Source: Janthinobacterium sp. TND4EL3 (GTDB taxonomy: Bacteria > Pseudomonadota > Gammaproteobacteria > Burkholderiales > Burkholderiaceae_D). From it: 64,000 bases of DNA. Every line of letters begins with the position of its first letter. Within the stretch, counting starts at the first letter, position 1. The stretch spans positions 310,001 through 374,000 of the forward strand of contig NZ_FTMV01000002.1 of the NCBI RefSeq assembly GCF_900156175.1. Reading direction: 5' to 3'. This document shows positions 1 through 8,063 of this stretch, piece after piece. The position numbers and the translations under genes are program-made. The notes beneath the pieces were generated by a model. That model had not been told where the DNA came from. It did not search any database and saw only the letters and a program-made list of their open reading frames with translations.

Positions 1-2
1 TG

Positions 3-35
3 GCGGGGGCCAAGCAGGTGGTGGTGAAACAGTAG
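3..35 (+). other. Possible C-terminal tail of a gene entering from the left
   Basis: Frame 3 reads AGAKQVVVKQ and then a TAG stop at 33-35. The composition is plausible for a protein C-terminus, but eleven codons cannot identify a family and the other two frames are also open for a short distance. This is recorded only because the next gene on the plus strand starts more than 1.2 kb later. Confidence 0.25.
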
Positions 36-75
36 CTTGAGGTGGGTTTAGTCTCTTACCCTAAACGCAAAGGCT

Positions 76-103
76 GGGGTCGGACCCTCAAGGGTCCGAC
101 CCC
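76..103. repeat. Perfect 13-bp inverted repeat (REP-like hairpin)
   Basis: The arms are GGGGTCGGACCCT (76-88) and AGGGTCCGACCCC (91-103), separated by only CA. The stem is perfect. It lies 18 bases beyond the paaX stop, so it may end the paaX transcript, but no T-tract follows on either strand. GGGTCSGACCC palindromes recur between genes in many Burkholderiales genomes, so a dispersed repeat is as likely as a terminator. Confidence 0.7.
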
Positions 104-121
104 GGTACTAGGCCGTTGGGT

Positions 122-1051
122 TCAGGTATTAAGTCCGCCAAAACGCTCGTAGAACCACGGCTCCACGTCGGGCGCGTGCTCGTCCTCGCGCCGCAGGGTG
201 GCCAGGATGTGTTCCTCGGCCGCCGCATGGGTGATACGGTACAGGTCGCGCGCCAGTGCATAGGCTTGCGTGCCTGGCCACGGCTCGGGCAGCAGTTCGA
301 CGGGCAATTGCGGGTCGTGCAATTGCACGCGGCGGTAGGCATGCGTCAGCAGCGAGCGGATGACGAAGGCCTGCTCCGCATCGAACACGGGTTCTTCCTG
401 TAGCAGGGCCAGCAGCGGCTGGAAGCTGGCGATGAATTTTTCGTAGCCGGCCATCACTTCCGACAGATCCCAGCATTCGCCCACCATGTCGCGCAGCGGG
501 CGCGTGCTCACGCCCGGCAACTCTGTTGTGTGGCAGACATACAGCTTGCCCTGTACCTCGTTGCGCACGAGGATATCTTCCAGCGCGTCCGCATTGCTGG
601 CCGGGTGGCCGAAGATGCCGGGCGCGATCAAGCCGTAGCCGGCCCATAACAACTCCTTGCGCAGGGCACTCCTTTCGGCCGCGCCGATGCTGCCGGCAGG
701 GCCGATCACCAGGGTCCAGCTGCCATCCCAGTGCACCACCAGCGGCGCATAGATGCGGCGATACGCGCGTTCGAAGCGGGCCAGCGCGTCCGGGCTTATC
801 GCATAGGCGCTGCGGCGGCCGTCGCGTTGCGAAGTGAGCCAGCCTTCCTGCGCCAGGCGGAACACGCTGGTGCGCAACAGCCGGTCATTGACGCCAAACG
901 GCGCCAGCAGTTCGATCAGGCTGCCCAGCCAGATGGCGCCGCCACGCGGCACGATGGCGTCGCCGAAAATCGTCATCACCAGGGACTTCGAGCGCGGTGG
1001 GTCGCTTTCCAGGAAATCGGCTATCCATGCCGTGCAGCGCGTGTTCTTCAT
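122..1051 (-). CDS. paaX: PaaX, phenylacetyl-CoA-responsive repressor of the paa genes
   Basis: This is a GntR-like winged-helix repressor that holds the phenylacetate genes off until phenylacetyl-CoA accumulates. The protein has the PaaX layout: an N-terminal winged helix (including SKSLVMTIFGDAIVPRGG), a central domain (YRRIYAPLVVHWDGSW) and a C-terminal helical domain. From the ATG at 1051 it has 309 residues, close to the roughly 316 of E. coli PaaX. An in-frame ATG at 1081 would add ten residues of unlikely composition, so I prefer 1051. It is divergent from paaA, the usual place for the regulator, and probably acts on the intervening AT-rich region. It could also control its own promoter. 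Confidence 0.93.
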   Translation of the reverse strand: MKNTRCTAWIADFLESDPPRSKSLVMTIFGDAIVPRGGAIWLGSLIELLAPFGVNDRLLRTSVFRLAQEGWLTSQRDGRRSAYAISPDALARFERAYRRIYAPLVVHWDGSWTLVIGPAGSIGAAERSALRKELLWAGYGLIAPGIFGHPASNADALEDILVRNEVQGKLYVCHTTELPGVSTRPLRDMVGECWDLSEVMAGYEKFIASFQPLLALLQEEPVFDAEQAFVIRSLLTHAYRRVQLHDPQLPVELLPEPWPGTQAYALARDLYRITHAAAEEHILATLRREDEHAPDVEPWFYERFGGLNT

Positions 1052-1318
1052 GTGGTTCCGGTCTGGCCGTGTTGCGGTCATTTCAATAAAAGCAGCAGTT
1101 TACTTGGCCGCGCGGGTTGCGCGTCAATAATTTGTCGGCAGCGCTGATGGTGCTGCCAAAGTGCTTGCTCGTAAGTAATATCATACGCACAAAAAAAGCA
1201 CATAAGATACGATTTTTTAAAATGATTCACATCAAGTGTATGCAAATCGATTTTTGTATCGTATTATCTGTTCATCGCGCTGCGCTGCTGCGCAAATCAA
1301 CGACATGGGAGACACATC
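1052..1318. promoter_or_regulatory. Divergent paaX/paaA control region
   Basis: This is a 267-base AT-rich spacer between the divergent genes. Three things are visible. ATACGAT (1207-1213) and ATCGTAT (1258-1264) form a 7-bp inverted repeat. A TGATTC core lies at 1223-1228, within AAAATGATTCACATC, and resembles the E. coli PaaX operator as I remember it. The bases 1222-1235 (ATGAT-TCAC-ATCAA) match an FNR box at nine of ten positions. A -10-like TATTAT lies at 1262-1267 without a convincing -35. A ribosome site GGGAG precedes paaA. Which protein binds where is inference. Confidence 0.55.
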
Positions 1319-2308
1319 ATGTACGCACAAATGGTTGAAACCGGCCTCAAAAATGTCCGTTCCATCGACGACATGGGGCAAGAAGAACGCGCCTTCCAGG
1401 CGCGCATCGACGAAGGCATCAAGATCGAGGCCAAGGACTGGATGCCCGACGCCTACCGCAAGACCCTGATCCGCCAGATTTCGCAGCACGCGCACTCGGA
1501 AATCGTCGGCCAGTTGCCTGAAGGTAACTGGGTTACGCGCGCGCCGACCCTGAAACGCAAGTCCATCCTGCTGGCGAAGATCCAGGACGAAGCGGGCCAT
1601 GGCCTCTACCTGTATAGCGCCGCGGAAACCCTGGGCGTCTCGCGCGACGACTTGCTGGCCGCCCTGCACTCGGGCAAAGCCAAGTATTCCAGCATCTTTA
1701 ACTATCCCACCCTGTCGTGGGCCGACATGGGCGCCATCGGCTGGCTGGTCGACGGTTCGGCCATCATCAACCAGATTCCCCTGTGCCGCTGCTCCTACGG
1801 TCCGTATGCGCGCGCCATGATCCGCGTCTGCAAGGAAGAATCGTTCCATGCGCGCCAGGGCTACGACATCATGATGTCGCTGTGCAAGGGTACGCCCGAG
1901 CAGAAAGCCATGGCGCAGGATGCGCTGAACCGCTGGTGGTGGCCATCCTTGATGATGTTCGGCCCGTCCGACGCCGCCTCCGTCAACAGCGCGCAATCGG
2001 CGCAATGGCGCATCAAGCTGTTCTCGAACGACGAATTGCGCCAGCGCATGGTCGACCAGACCGTGCCGCAAATCGAATACCTGGGCTTGACCGTGCCCGA
2101 TCCCGACCTGAAGTTCAATGCGGAAACGGGCCACTATGAATTCGGCGAGATTGACTGGGCCGAGTTCAACAATGTCCTGAAGGGCAACGGCCCGTGCAAC
2201 CGCGAGCGTTTGCAAACGCGCGTGAAAGCGTATGAGGAGGGCGAATGGTTCCGCGACGCCTTGGTCGCCTACGCAGACAAGCAAGCCGCTATCAAAGCGG
2301 CAGCCTGA
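1319..2308 (+). CDS. paaA: PaaA, catalytic subunit of phenylacetyl-CoA 1,2-epoxidase
   Basis: This is the oxygenase subunit of the PaaABCE multicomponent monooxygenase. It carries the carboxylate-bridged di-iron site that converts phenylacetyl-CoA to the ring-1,2-epoxide. Both di-iron helices are visible as ExxH motifs ([10 protein letters not shown] and [11 protein letters not shown]). The length of 329 residues is normal for the family. It is the first gene of the catabolic operon, with a GGGAG ribosome site just upstream. paaB follows after 25 bases. Nothing is truncated. Confidence 0.97.
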   Translation: MYAQMVETGLKNVRSIDDMGQEERAFQARIDEGIKIEAKDWMPDAYRKTLIRQISQHAHSEIVGQLPEGNWVTRAPTLKRKSILLAKIQDEAGHGLYLYSAAETLGVSRDDLLAALHSGKAKYSSIFNYPTLSWADMGAIGWLVDGSAIINQIPLCRCSYGPYARAMIRVCKEESFHARQGYDIMMSLCKGTPEQKAMAQDALNRWWWPSLMMFGPSDAASVNSAQSAQWRIKLFSNDELRQRMVDQTVPQIEYLGLTVPDPDLKFNAETGHYEFGEIDWAEFNNVLKGNGPCNRERLQTRVKAYEEGEWFRDALVAYADKQAAIKAAA

Positions 2309-2333
2309 AATATCTATAAAAGGGGATAGCAAC

Positions 2334-2618
2334 ATGAGCAAAGAATGGCCATTGTGGGAAGTGTTCATCCGCAGCCAGCACGGCCTGGCGCACAAGCATG
2401 TGGGCAGCCTGCACGCTTCCGACGCCGCCATGGCGGTCAACCATGCGCGCGACGTCTACACGCGCCGCAATGAAGGCGTGAGCATCTGGGTGGTGCGCGC
2501 GGCCGATATCGTCGCCAGCAGCCCCGGCGACAAGGGCGCCCTGTTCGAACCGTCGAACAGCAAGGTGTACCGCCATCCCACCTTCTTCCCGATGCCGGAA
2601 GAAGTCAAGAACCTGTGA
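2334..2618 (+). CDS. paaB: PaaB, small subunit of phenylacetyl-CoA epoxidase
   Basis: This 94-residue protein matches the PaaB family, with the typical start MSKEWPLWEVFIRSQ and the conserved HKHVGSLHA and YTRRNEGVSIWVV stretches. PaaB is required for activity of the epoxidase and is thought to bridge PaaAC heterodimers or help electron transfer. The start is set by an AGGGGATAG ribosome site 6-13 bases upstream. The paaC reading frame begins right after or overlapping the TGA, so the two are translationally coupled. Confidence 0.96.
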   Translation: MSKEWPLWEVFIRSQHGLAHKHVGSLHASDAAMAVNHARDVYTRRNEGVSIWVVRAADIVASSPGDKGALFEPSNSKVYRHPTFFPMPEEVKNL

Positions 2619-2632
2619 TGGGAGCGCCTGCA

Positions 2633-3385
2633 ATGGATGACAAGGTTAACTACCTGCTGCGCCTGGGCGACAACGCCCTGATCCTCAGCCAGCAGCTGTC
2701 GCAACTGTGCGGCAAGGGCCCTGCGCTGGAAGAAGACATGGCGCTGACCAACGTGTCGCTGGACTTGCTGGGCCAGACGCGCTTGTGGTTCAGCTATGCG
2801 GCGGAACTGGAAAATGCGGGCCGCGACGAGGACGACATTGCCTTCTTGCGCGACGCCCACGACTTCAAGAACTGCCTGCTGGTCGAACAGCCGAACGGAA
2901 ATTACGCCGACACCATGATGCGCCAGTTCTTCTTCGACAGCTGGCACTACTTCCAGCTGCTGGAACTGACGAAATCGACGGATGCGCGCATCGTCGAAGT
3001 GGCGCAAAAGTCGATCAAGGAAGTCACTTACCACCTGCGCCGCAGCGGCGACCTGATCGTGCGCCTGGGCGACGGCACGGCGGAAAGCCATGCGAAAACG
3101 CAGGCCGCGGCCGACAAGCTGTGGATGTACACGGGCGAGATGTTCAAGTACGACGCCGTCGACCAGGCCATGCTCGCCGCCGGCATCGCGCCGCCATCGG
3201 ACGTGCTGCGCCGGGCTTTCCTCGATCACGTGGCCGAGATCTTCGCCGAAGCCACCCTGGCCATGCCGGCGCCCGACGCGTGGATGCAAAAGGGCGGCAA
3301 GCAGGGCACGCACACGGAGCACCTGGGTTTTATTCTGGCCGAGATGCAGTTCCTGCAGCGCGCCTATCCTGGCGCGGAGTGGTAA
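2633..3385 (+). CDS. paaC: PaaC, structural subunit of phenylacetyl-CoA epoxidase
   Basis: PaaC is the PaaA-like partner that forms the AC core and lacks the di-iron site. The sequence MDDKVNYLLRLGDNALILSQ aligns directly with the E. coli PaaC N-terminus. The family motifs SLDLLGQ, LLVEQPNG, DTMMRQFFFD and GTHTEHLG are present. I chose the ATG at 2633 (250 residues) because GGGAGC lies at a good distance before it. A GTG at 2615 or ATG at 2618 overlapping the paaB stop would add five or six residues. The paaD ATG shares the last base of the paaC stop. Confidence 0.95.
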   Translation: MDDKVNYLLRLGDNALILSQQLSQLCGKGPALEEDMALTNVSLDLLGQTRLWFSYAAELENAGRDEDDIAFLRDAHDFKNCLLVEQPNGNYADTMMRQFFFDSWHYFQLLELTKSTDARIVEVAQKSIKEVTYHLRRSGDLIVRLGDGTAESHAKTQAAADKLWMYTGEMFKYDAVDQAMLAAGIAPPSDVLRRAFLDHVAEIFAEATLAMPAPDAWMQKGGKQGTHTEHLGFILAEMQFLQRAYPGAEW

Positions 3386-3918
3386 TGAATGCCGCCGCTG
3401 GCGCCGCAGCGCTGGACGCTGCCCAGGTCTGGACCTGGCTGGGCGATGTGCCGGACCCGGAAATCCCCGTCATTTCGGTGGTGGACCTGGGCATCGTGCG
3501 CGCCGTCGAAGTCACGGATGTCGATGCGTGCATCGTGACGATCACGCCCACGTATTCGGGCTGTCCGGCCATGCAGGTAATCGCCGATGCCGTCACCGAT
3601 GCCTTGCGCAGCCATGGCGTGGCCAAGGTAACCTTGGTGAACCAGTTGTCGCCTGCCTGGACCACTGACTGGATGAGCGAAGCGGGCAAGGCCAAGCTGA
3701 AAGGCTATGGCATCGCGCCGCCGCAGCAGCAGGTGATCGATATCAGTGGCTTGCGTGGAGGCGTGAAACGGCAACTGATGCCCAAGCTGGACGTCATTTG
3801 CCCGAACTGCGGTTCCACGCATACGCAACTGACCAGCCAGTTCGGCTCCACGCCGTGCAAGGCCCTGTACAAATGCCTGGCTTGCCGCGAACCGTTTGAC
3901 TACTTCAAGTGCCACTAA
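3385..3918 (+). CDS. paaD: PaaD, Fe-S cluster assembly factor for the epoxidase (DUF59/MIP18 domain)
   Basis: This 177-residue protein has an N-terminal MIP18/DUF59 domain with DPEIPVISVVDLGIV and the CPAMQVI cysteine motif. Its C-terminal part holds four widely spaced cysteines suited to metal binding (CPNCGSTHT, then CKALYKCLAC). PaaD is needed for the epoxidase in vivo and is thought to mature the PaaE iron-sulfur cluster. The ATG overlaps the paaC TAA by one base. A 40-base gap separates it from paaE. Confidence 0.95.
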   Translation: MNAAAGAAALDAAQVWTWLGDVPDPEIPVISVVDLGIVRAVEVTDVDACIVTITPTYSGCPAMQVIADAVTDALRSHGVAKVTLVNQLSPAWTTDWMSEAGKAKLKGYGIAPPQQQVIDISGLRGGVKRQLMPKLDVICPNCGSTHTQLTSQFGSTPCKALYKCLACREPFDYFKCH

Positions 3919-3958
3919 AAAAATCAGGCACGCGTTCCGAAGAAACTGGAGATGAAGC

Positions 3959-5038
3959 ATGAGTAAATTTTATCCGCTGTGCGTATCGAACGTGCGCAAC
4001 GAAACGCGCGACACCATCGCCGTCACGTTTGACGTGCCAGCGGAACTGCAGCAGCAGTTCCGCTTCCAGCAGGGCCAGCACCTGACCCTGCGTGCCAATA
4101 TCAACGCGGAAGACGTGCGCCGTTCGTACTCGATCTGTTCCGCCGTGCAGGACGGCACCCTGCGCGTGGCCATCAAGCGCACGCCGGGCGGCGCCTTTTC
4201 CACCTGGGCCAACGATACCCTGAAAGCCGGCGCCACCATCGAGGTGATGCCGCCCATGGGCCACTTCAACGTGCCGCTCGACTGCCTCAACCGCAAGCAT
4301 TACCTGGCGTTTGCGGCCGGCAGCGGCATCACGCCCATTCTCTCCATCATCAAGACGACCCTGCTGACGGAACCCCTGAGCCGTTTTACTCTGTTCTACG
4401 GCAATCGCGCCTCATCGTCCGTCATCTTCAAGGAAGAATTGACGGATTTGAAGGATGTGTACCTGGAGCGCCTGAACCTCGTCTACGTGATGAGCCGCGA
4501 GCAGCAGGACATCGAACTGTTCAACGGCCGCATCACGCAGGAAAAATGCGAGCAGTTCCTGCAGCACTGGATCAAAGTCGAAGACTACGACAACGCCTTC
4601 ATCTGCGGCCCGGAAGACATGATGCTCGGCGTGTCCGCCGCCCTGCAGGCGGCCGGCATGCCCAAGCAGAATATCAAGATCGAACTGTTCGCCGCCAGCA
4701 TCCCGAAAAACGCCCACAAGCCGCGCGCCCAGCTGGCTGCGGATGCCGTGAAGGAAACGGAAGTGACCGTCGTCATGGATGGCAACCACACTACCTTCAC
4801 GATGGACAAGGACAAGGAATCCATCCTCGACGCCGGCCTGCGGGCAGGGCTGGACATGCGCTACTCGTGCAAGGGCGGCGTGTGCTCGACCTGCCGCTGC
4901 AAGATCCTCGATGGCAAGGTCGAGATGGACGTCAACTACGCGCTGGAAGACTACGAAGTGGCGCGCGGCTTCGTCCTCAGTTGCCAGAGTTTTCCGCTGA
5001 CCGACAAGGTCGTGGTCGACTTCGATCAGGCAGAATAA
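3959..5038 (+). CDS. paaE: PaaE, NADPH-dependent reductase of phenylacetyl-CoA epoxidase
   Basis: PaaE feeds electrons from NADPH through FAD and a plant-type [2Fe-2S] cluster to PaaA. The FAD motif RSYS is at residues 55-58. A nucleotide-binding AAGSGITPIL lies near residue 115. The C-terminal ferredoxin domain holds the cluster ligands C304, C309, C312 and C342 (pattern C-x4-C-x2-C-x29-C). At 359 residues it matches the family. A GGAG ribosome site precedes the ATG. Confidence 0.97.
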   Translation: MSKFYPLCVSNVRNETRDTIAVTFDVPAELQQQFRFQQGQHLTLRANINAEDVRRSYSICSAVQDGTLRVAIKRTPGGAFSTWANDTLKAGATIEVMPPMGHFNVPLDCLNRKHYLAFAAGSGITPILSIIKTTLLTEPLSRFTLFYGNRASSSVIFKEELTDLKDVYLERLNLVYVMSREQQDIELFNGRITQEKCEQFLQHWIKVEDYDNAFICGPEDMMLGVSAALQAAGMPKQNIKIELFAASIPKNAHKPRAQLAADAVKETEVTVVMDGNHTTFTMDKDKESILDAGLRAGLDMRYSCKGGVCSTCRCKILDGKVEMDVNYALEDYEVARGFVLSCQSFPLTDKVVVDFDQAE

Positions 5039-5088
5039 AGCCGGCGCAGGGCTGCTGCCCTGCCGTACCCATTACAAAGCGAGACGCC

Positions 5089-5880
5089 ATGACCTACCAA
5101 AACATCCTCTTTACCATCGAGCAGGGTATCGCGACGCTCACCCTGAACCGTCCCGACAAGCTCAATAGCTTTACGCAAGCCATGCACGAGGAAGTGCGCG
5201 ACGCGATTGCGAAAGTCAATGCCGACAGCTCCGTGCGCGTCTTCGTGCTGACGGGCGCGGGTCGCGGCTTTTGCGCGGGCCAGGATTTGTCCGACCGCGC
5301 CGTGGAACCGGGCTCGAAGGGCGTGGACCTGGGCGAATCGGTGGAAAAGAACTACGCGCCGCTGGTGCTGGCCTTGAAGGCCTTGCCTATGCCCGTGATC
5401 TGCGCCGTCAACGGCGTAGCCGCCGGCGCGGGCGCCAACCTGGCGCTGGCCTGCGACATCGTCATCGCCGGAAAGTCCGCCAGTTTCGTCGAAGTGTTCT
5501 GCAAGCTGGGTCTGATCCCGGACACGGGCGGCACCTTCTTCCTGCCACGGCTGATCGGTTCCGCGCGCGCCATGGGCCTGGCCATGCTCGGTGAAAAACT
5601 GACGGCGGAAAAGGCGGAAGACTGGGGCCTGATCTGGAAATGCGTGGACGACGCGCAGCTGGCGGAAGAGACGCGCAAGCTGGCCGTGCATTTTGCCAGC
5701 GCGCCGACCAAGGGCCTGGCGTACATCAAGCAGGCGCTGGCTCTCAGTGGTGCCAATACCCTGCCGCAGCAGCTTGCGCTGGAAGCGCGCATGATGAGCG
5801 ATCTCGGTAACAGCGACGATTATCGCGAAGGCGTGGCGGCCTTCATGGAAAAGCGCACACCGCAATTCAAGGGACATTGA
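5089..5880 (+). CDS. paaG: PaaG, ring-1,2-epoxyphenylacetyl-CoA isomerase
   Basis: This crotonase-fold isomerase turns the epoxide into the oxepin-CoA and can also shift double bonds later in the pathway. Features close to E. coli PaaG are TLTLNRPDKLNSF at the N-terminus, the oxyanion-hole stretches TGAGRGFCAGQDL and NGVAAGAGANLALACD, and the C-terminal DYREGVAAFMEKRTPQFKG. It has 263 residues. PaaF, the other paa crotonase, is not adjacent. paaH starts one base after the stop. Confidence 0.93.
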   Translation: MTYQNILFTIEQGIATLTLNRPDKLNSFTQAMHEEVRDAIAKVNADSSVRVFVLTGAGRGFCAGQDLSDRAVEPGSKGVDLGESVEKNYAPLVLALKALPMPVICAVNGVAAGAGANLALACDIVIAGKSASFVEVFCKLGLIPDTGGTFFLPRLIGSARAMGLAMLGEKLTAEKAEDWGLIWKCVDDAQLAEETRKLAVHFASAPTKGLAYIKQALALSGANTLPQQLALEARMMSDLGNSDDYREGVAAFMEKRTPQFKGH

Positions 5881-5881
5881 T

Positions 5882-7447
5882 ATGGCAGCTTTGGACAACA
5901 ACAGTATCGTCGCCGTCATCGGCAGCGGCGCCATGGGCGCCGGCATCGCGCAGGTGGCGGCAGCGGCCGGTTACAGCGTCAAACTGTACGACACGCGCGC
6001 GGAAGCGGTGAGCAAGGCGCTGGCGGACATTGGCAAGATGTATGCGAAGCTGGCCGAAAAGGGCCGCATGACGTTGGACGAAGCCGCTGACGCCACGGCG
6101 CGCCTGCAGGCGGCCGGCAGCCTGGCTGATGTGAGCGATGCTGCCCTGGTGGTGGAAGCCATCGTGGAAAACCTCGACGTCAAGCGCGGCCTGTTCGCCG
6201 AACTCGAAGCGCTGGTGGCCGACGACTGCATCCTGGCGACGAATACCTCGTCGATCTCCGTCACGGCGATTGCCGCCAAGCTGCGTCGGCCGGAACGCCT
6301 GGTCGGCATGCACTTCTTTAATCCCGTACCCCTGATGGCGTTGGTGGAAGTGATCAGTGGCCTGGCCACCAGTGACCAAGTTGCCGCCACCGTCTATGAC
6401 ACCTCGATCGCCTGGGGCAAGAACCCCGTGCATGCGAAATCGACGCCCGGCTTCATCGTCAACCGCGTCGCCCGTCCTTTCTATGCGGAAGGCTGGCGCC
6501 TGTTGAACGAGCAGGCGGGCGACCCGGCCACCATCGATGCCGTGCTGCGCGAAGCGGGCGGTTTCCGCATGGGCCCATTCGAGCTGATGGACCTGATCGG
6601 CCACGACGTGAATTTCTCCGTCACGCAATCCGTATTCGGCGCCTACTTCAACGACCCGCGCTTCACGCCTTCCGTGCTGCAGCAGGAAATGGTCAACGCC
6701 GGATTCCTGGGCCGCAAATCGGGCCGTGGTTTTTACCTGTACGGTGCAGATGCGCCTACCCTTGTCGCGCAGGCGGAAGGCCCGCAAGCGACCCCGGAAT
6801 TCGTCGCCCTGTCGGCGGCCGTCGGCGGCGATGGGCGTGGCCACAGCGGCATCATCCGCAGCCTGGTGCAGCGGCTGGAACAGGCTGGCGTCACCGTCAG
6901 CCGCCGCGTGACGCAGGAAGGACAGGCCCATGACGAAGCGCCGGCCCTGCATTGCAACGGCGCCGCGATTTATCTCACCGATGGCCGCAGCGCCACCCAG
7001 CGCGCGCACGATAACCAGCATCCGGATACGGTGCTGTTCGACCTGGCGCTGGACTACGCCAGTGCCAGCCGCATCGCCGTGGCACGTGCCGACCAGTGCA
7101 GCGACGCCGCTTACGCCGCCGTCGTGGGCCTGTTCCAGGCGGCCGGCTTTACCGTCACGCGTCTGGACGACGTGCCTGGCCTGGCCGTCATGCGTACCGT
7201 CGCCATGCTGGCCAACGAGGCGGCCGATGCCGTCCACCAGGGCGTGTGCACGGCGGATGCCGTTGATATCGCCATGCAAAAAGGCGTCAATTATCCGCGC
7301 GGGCCGCTGGCCTGGGCCGATGCCGTCGGCGTACAACACATCGTTGCCGTGCTGAACCACCTGGCGCAAGGCTATGGCGAAGACCGCTACCGGGTCTCGC
7401 CGCTGCTGCGCCGCAAACTCGCCAATGGAGCACCGTTTCATGCATAA
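5882..7447 (+). CDS. paaH: PaaH, 3-hydroxyadipyl-CoA dehydrogenase
   Basis: This NAD-dependent 3-hydroxyacyl-CoA dehydrogenase catalyses the beta-oxidation step that makes 3-oxoadipyl-CoA. The N-terminal Rossmann motif is VIGSGAMGAGIAQ, followed by the signature region HFFNPVPLMALVEV. Two C-terminal HCDH domains follow, one with TPGFIVNRVARPFYAEG and a second near the end with KGVNYPRGPLAWAD. The 521 residues are longer than E. coli PaaH (about 475) but usual for the two-domain betaproteobacterial form. The last eight bases overlap paaI. Confidence 0.94.
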   Translation: MAALDNNSIVAVIGSGAMGAGIAQVAAAAGYSVKLYDTRAEAVSKALADIGKMYAKLAEKGRMTLDEAADATARLQAAGSLADVSDAALVVEAIVENLDVKRGLFAELEALVADDCILATNTSSISVTAIAAKLRRPERLVGMHFFNPVPLMALVEVISGLATSDQVAATVYDTSIAWGKNPVHAKSTPGFIVNRVARPFYAEGWRLLNEQAGDPATIDAVLREAGGFRMGPFELMDLIGHDVNFSVTQSVFGAYFNDPRFTPSVLQQEMVNAGFLGRKSGRGFYLYGADAPTLVAQAEGPQATPEFVALSAAVGGDGRGHSGIIRSLVQRLEQAGVTVSRRVTQEGQAHDEAPALHCNGAAIYLTDGRSATQRAHDNQHPDTVLFDLALDYASASRIAVARADQCSDAAYAAVVGLFQAAGFTVTRLDDVPGLAVMRTVAMLANEAADAVHQGVCTADAVDIAMQKGVNYPRGPLAWADAVGVQHIVAVLNHLAQGYGEDRYRVSPLLRRKLANGAPFHA

Positions 7448-7892
7448 GGAAGACCATATCCACGCTGCCCAGGCTTTGGCAGAAGCGGCGGCCGCTTCCA
7501 TGCTGTCGCGCGATAACGCCACTGCGGCCATGGGCATCGCCCTGGCCGACGTGGGTCCTGGCCATGCGCGCATGACGATGACGGTGCGCGCCGACATGCT
7601 GAACGGCCACCAGACTTGCCATGGCGGTTTCATCTTTGCCCTGGCCGACAGCGCCTTCGCCTTTGCCTGCAACAGCTACAACATGAACACGGTCGGCGCC
7701 GGCTGCACCATCGACTATCTGGCGCCCGGCCGTGAAGGCGACGTGTTGACGGCGCACGCCGTCGAGCAGGCGCTGGCCGGCAAGAGCGGCGTCTATGACG
7801 TCAAGGTCAGCAACCAGGAAGGGCGCGCCATTGCGCTCTTCCGCGGCAAGTCGATCCGCGTGGCGGGTGAAGTCATACAAGAGCAGGCTTGA
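7440..7892 (+). CDS. paaI: PaaI, hydroxyphenylacetyl-CoA thioesterase (hotdog fold)
   Basis: This 150-residue hotdog-fold thioesterase is thought to free CoA from dead-end ring-hydroxylated CoA esters. The PaaI motif HQTCHGGFIFALADSAFA with its catalytic aspartate is intact. The start at 7440 lies inside the end of paaH, giving tight coupling. A longer frame from 7374 would overlap paaH much further and adds non-family sequence. The C-terminus FRGKSIRVAGEV is typical. Confidence 0.95.
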   Translation: MHKEDHIHAAQALAEAAAASMLSRDNATAAMGIALADVGPGHARMTMTVRADMLNGHQTCHGGFIFALADSAFAFACNSYNMNTVGAGCTIDYLAPGREGDVLTAHAVEQALAGKSGVYDVKVSNQEGRAIALFRGKSIRVAGEVIQEQA

Positions 7893-8063
7893 ACTGCCGG
7901 AACTGTTTTAGATTTTTTTTAAGATTAAAAACGCCTCGACAAAACCGTCGCGAGCGGAAGTGAGTTGTGGCCGAGAAGCGCAACTGTGCTGTGGCACAGT
8001 GAGCATCGCAGGCCGCAAATCACGACGCGCAGCAGGTTTGGTCAGGTGTTACTAGAGGAGACA
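7893..8063. promoter_or_regulatory. paaI-paaK spacer with a 7-bp hairpin
   Basis: This 171-base gap is the largest inside the catabolic genes upstream of paaZ. It holds an AT-rich run (7909-7930) and then a perfect inverted repeat, ACTGTGC (7983-7989) and GCACAGT (7994-8000), around TGTG. It could be an internal promoter or operator for paaK, or an RNA hairpin that lowers read-through. There is no T-tract behind the stem. Confidence 0.4.

Noticed and set aside
5867..7672. 601-codon minus-strand frame
   Set aside because: It is antisense to paaH, which is certain by motif and length.
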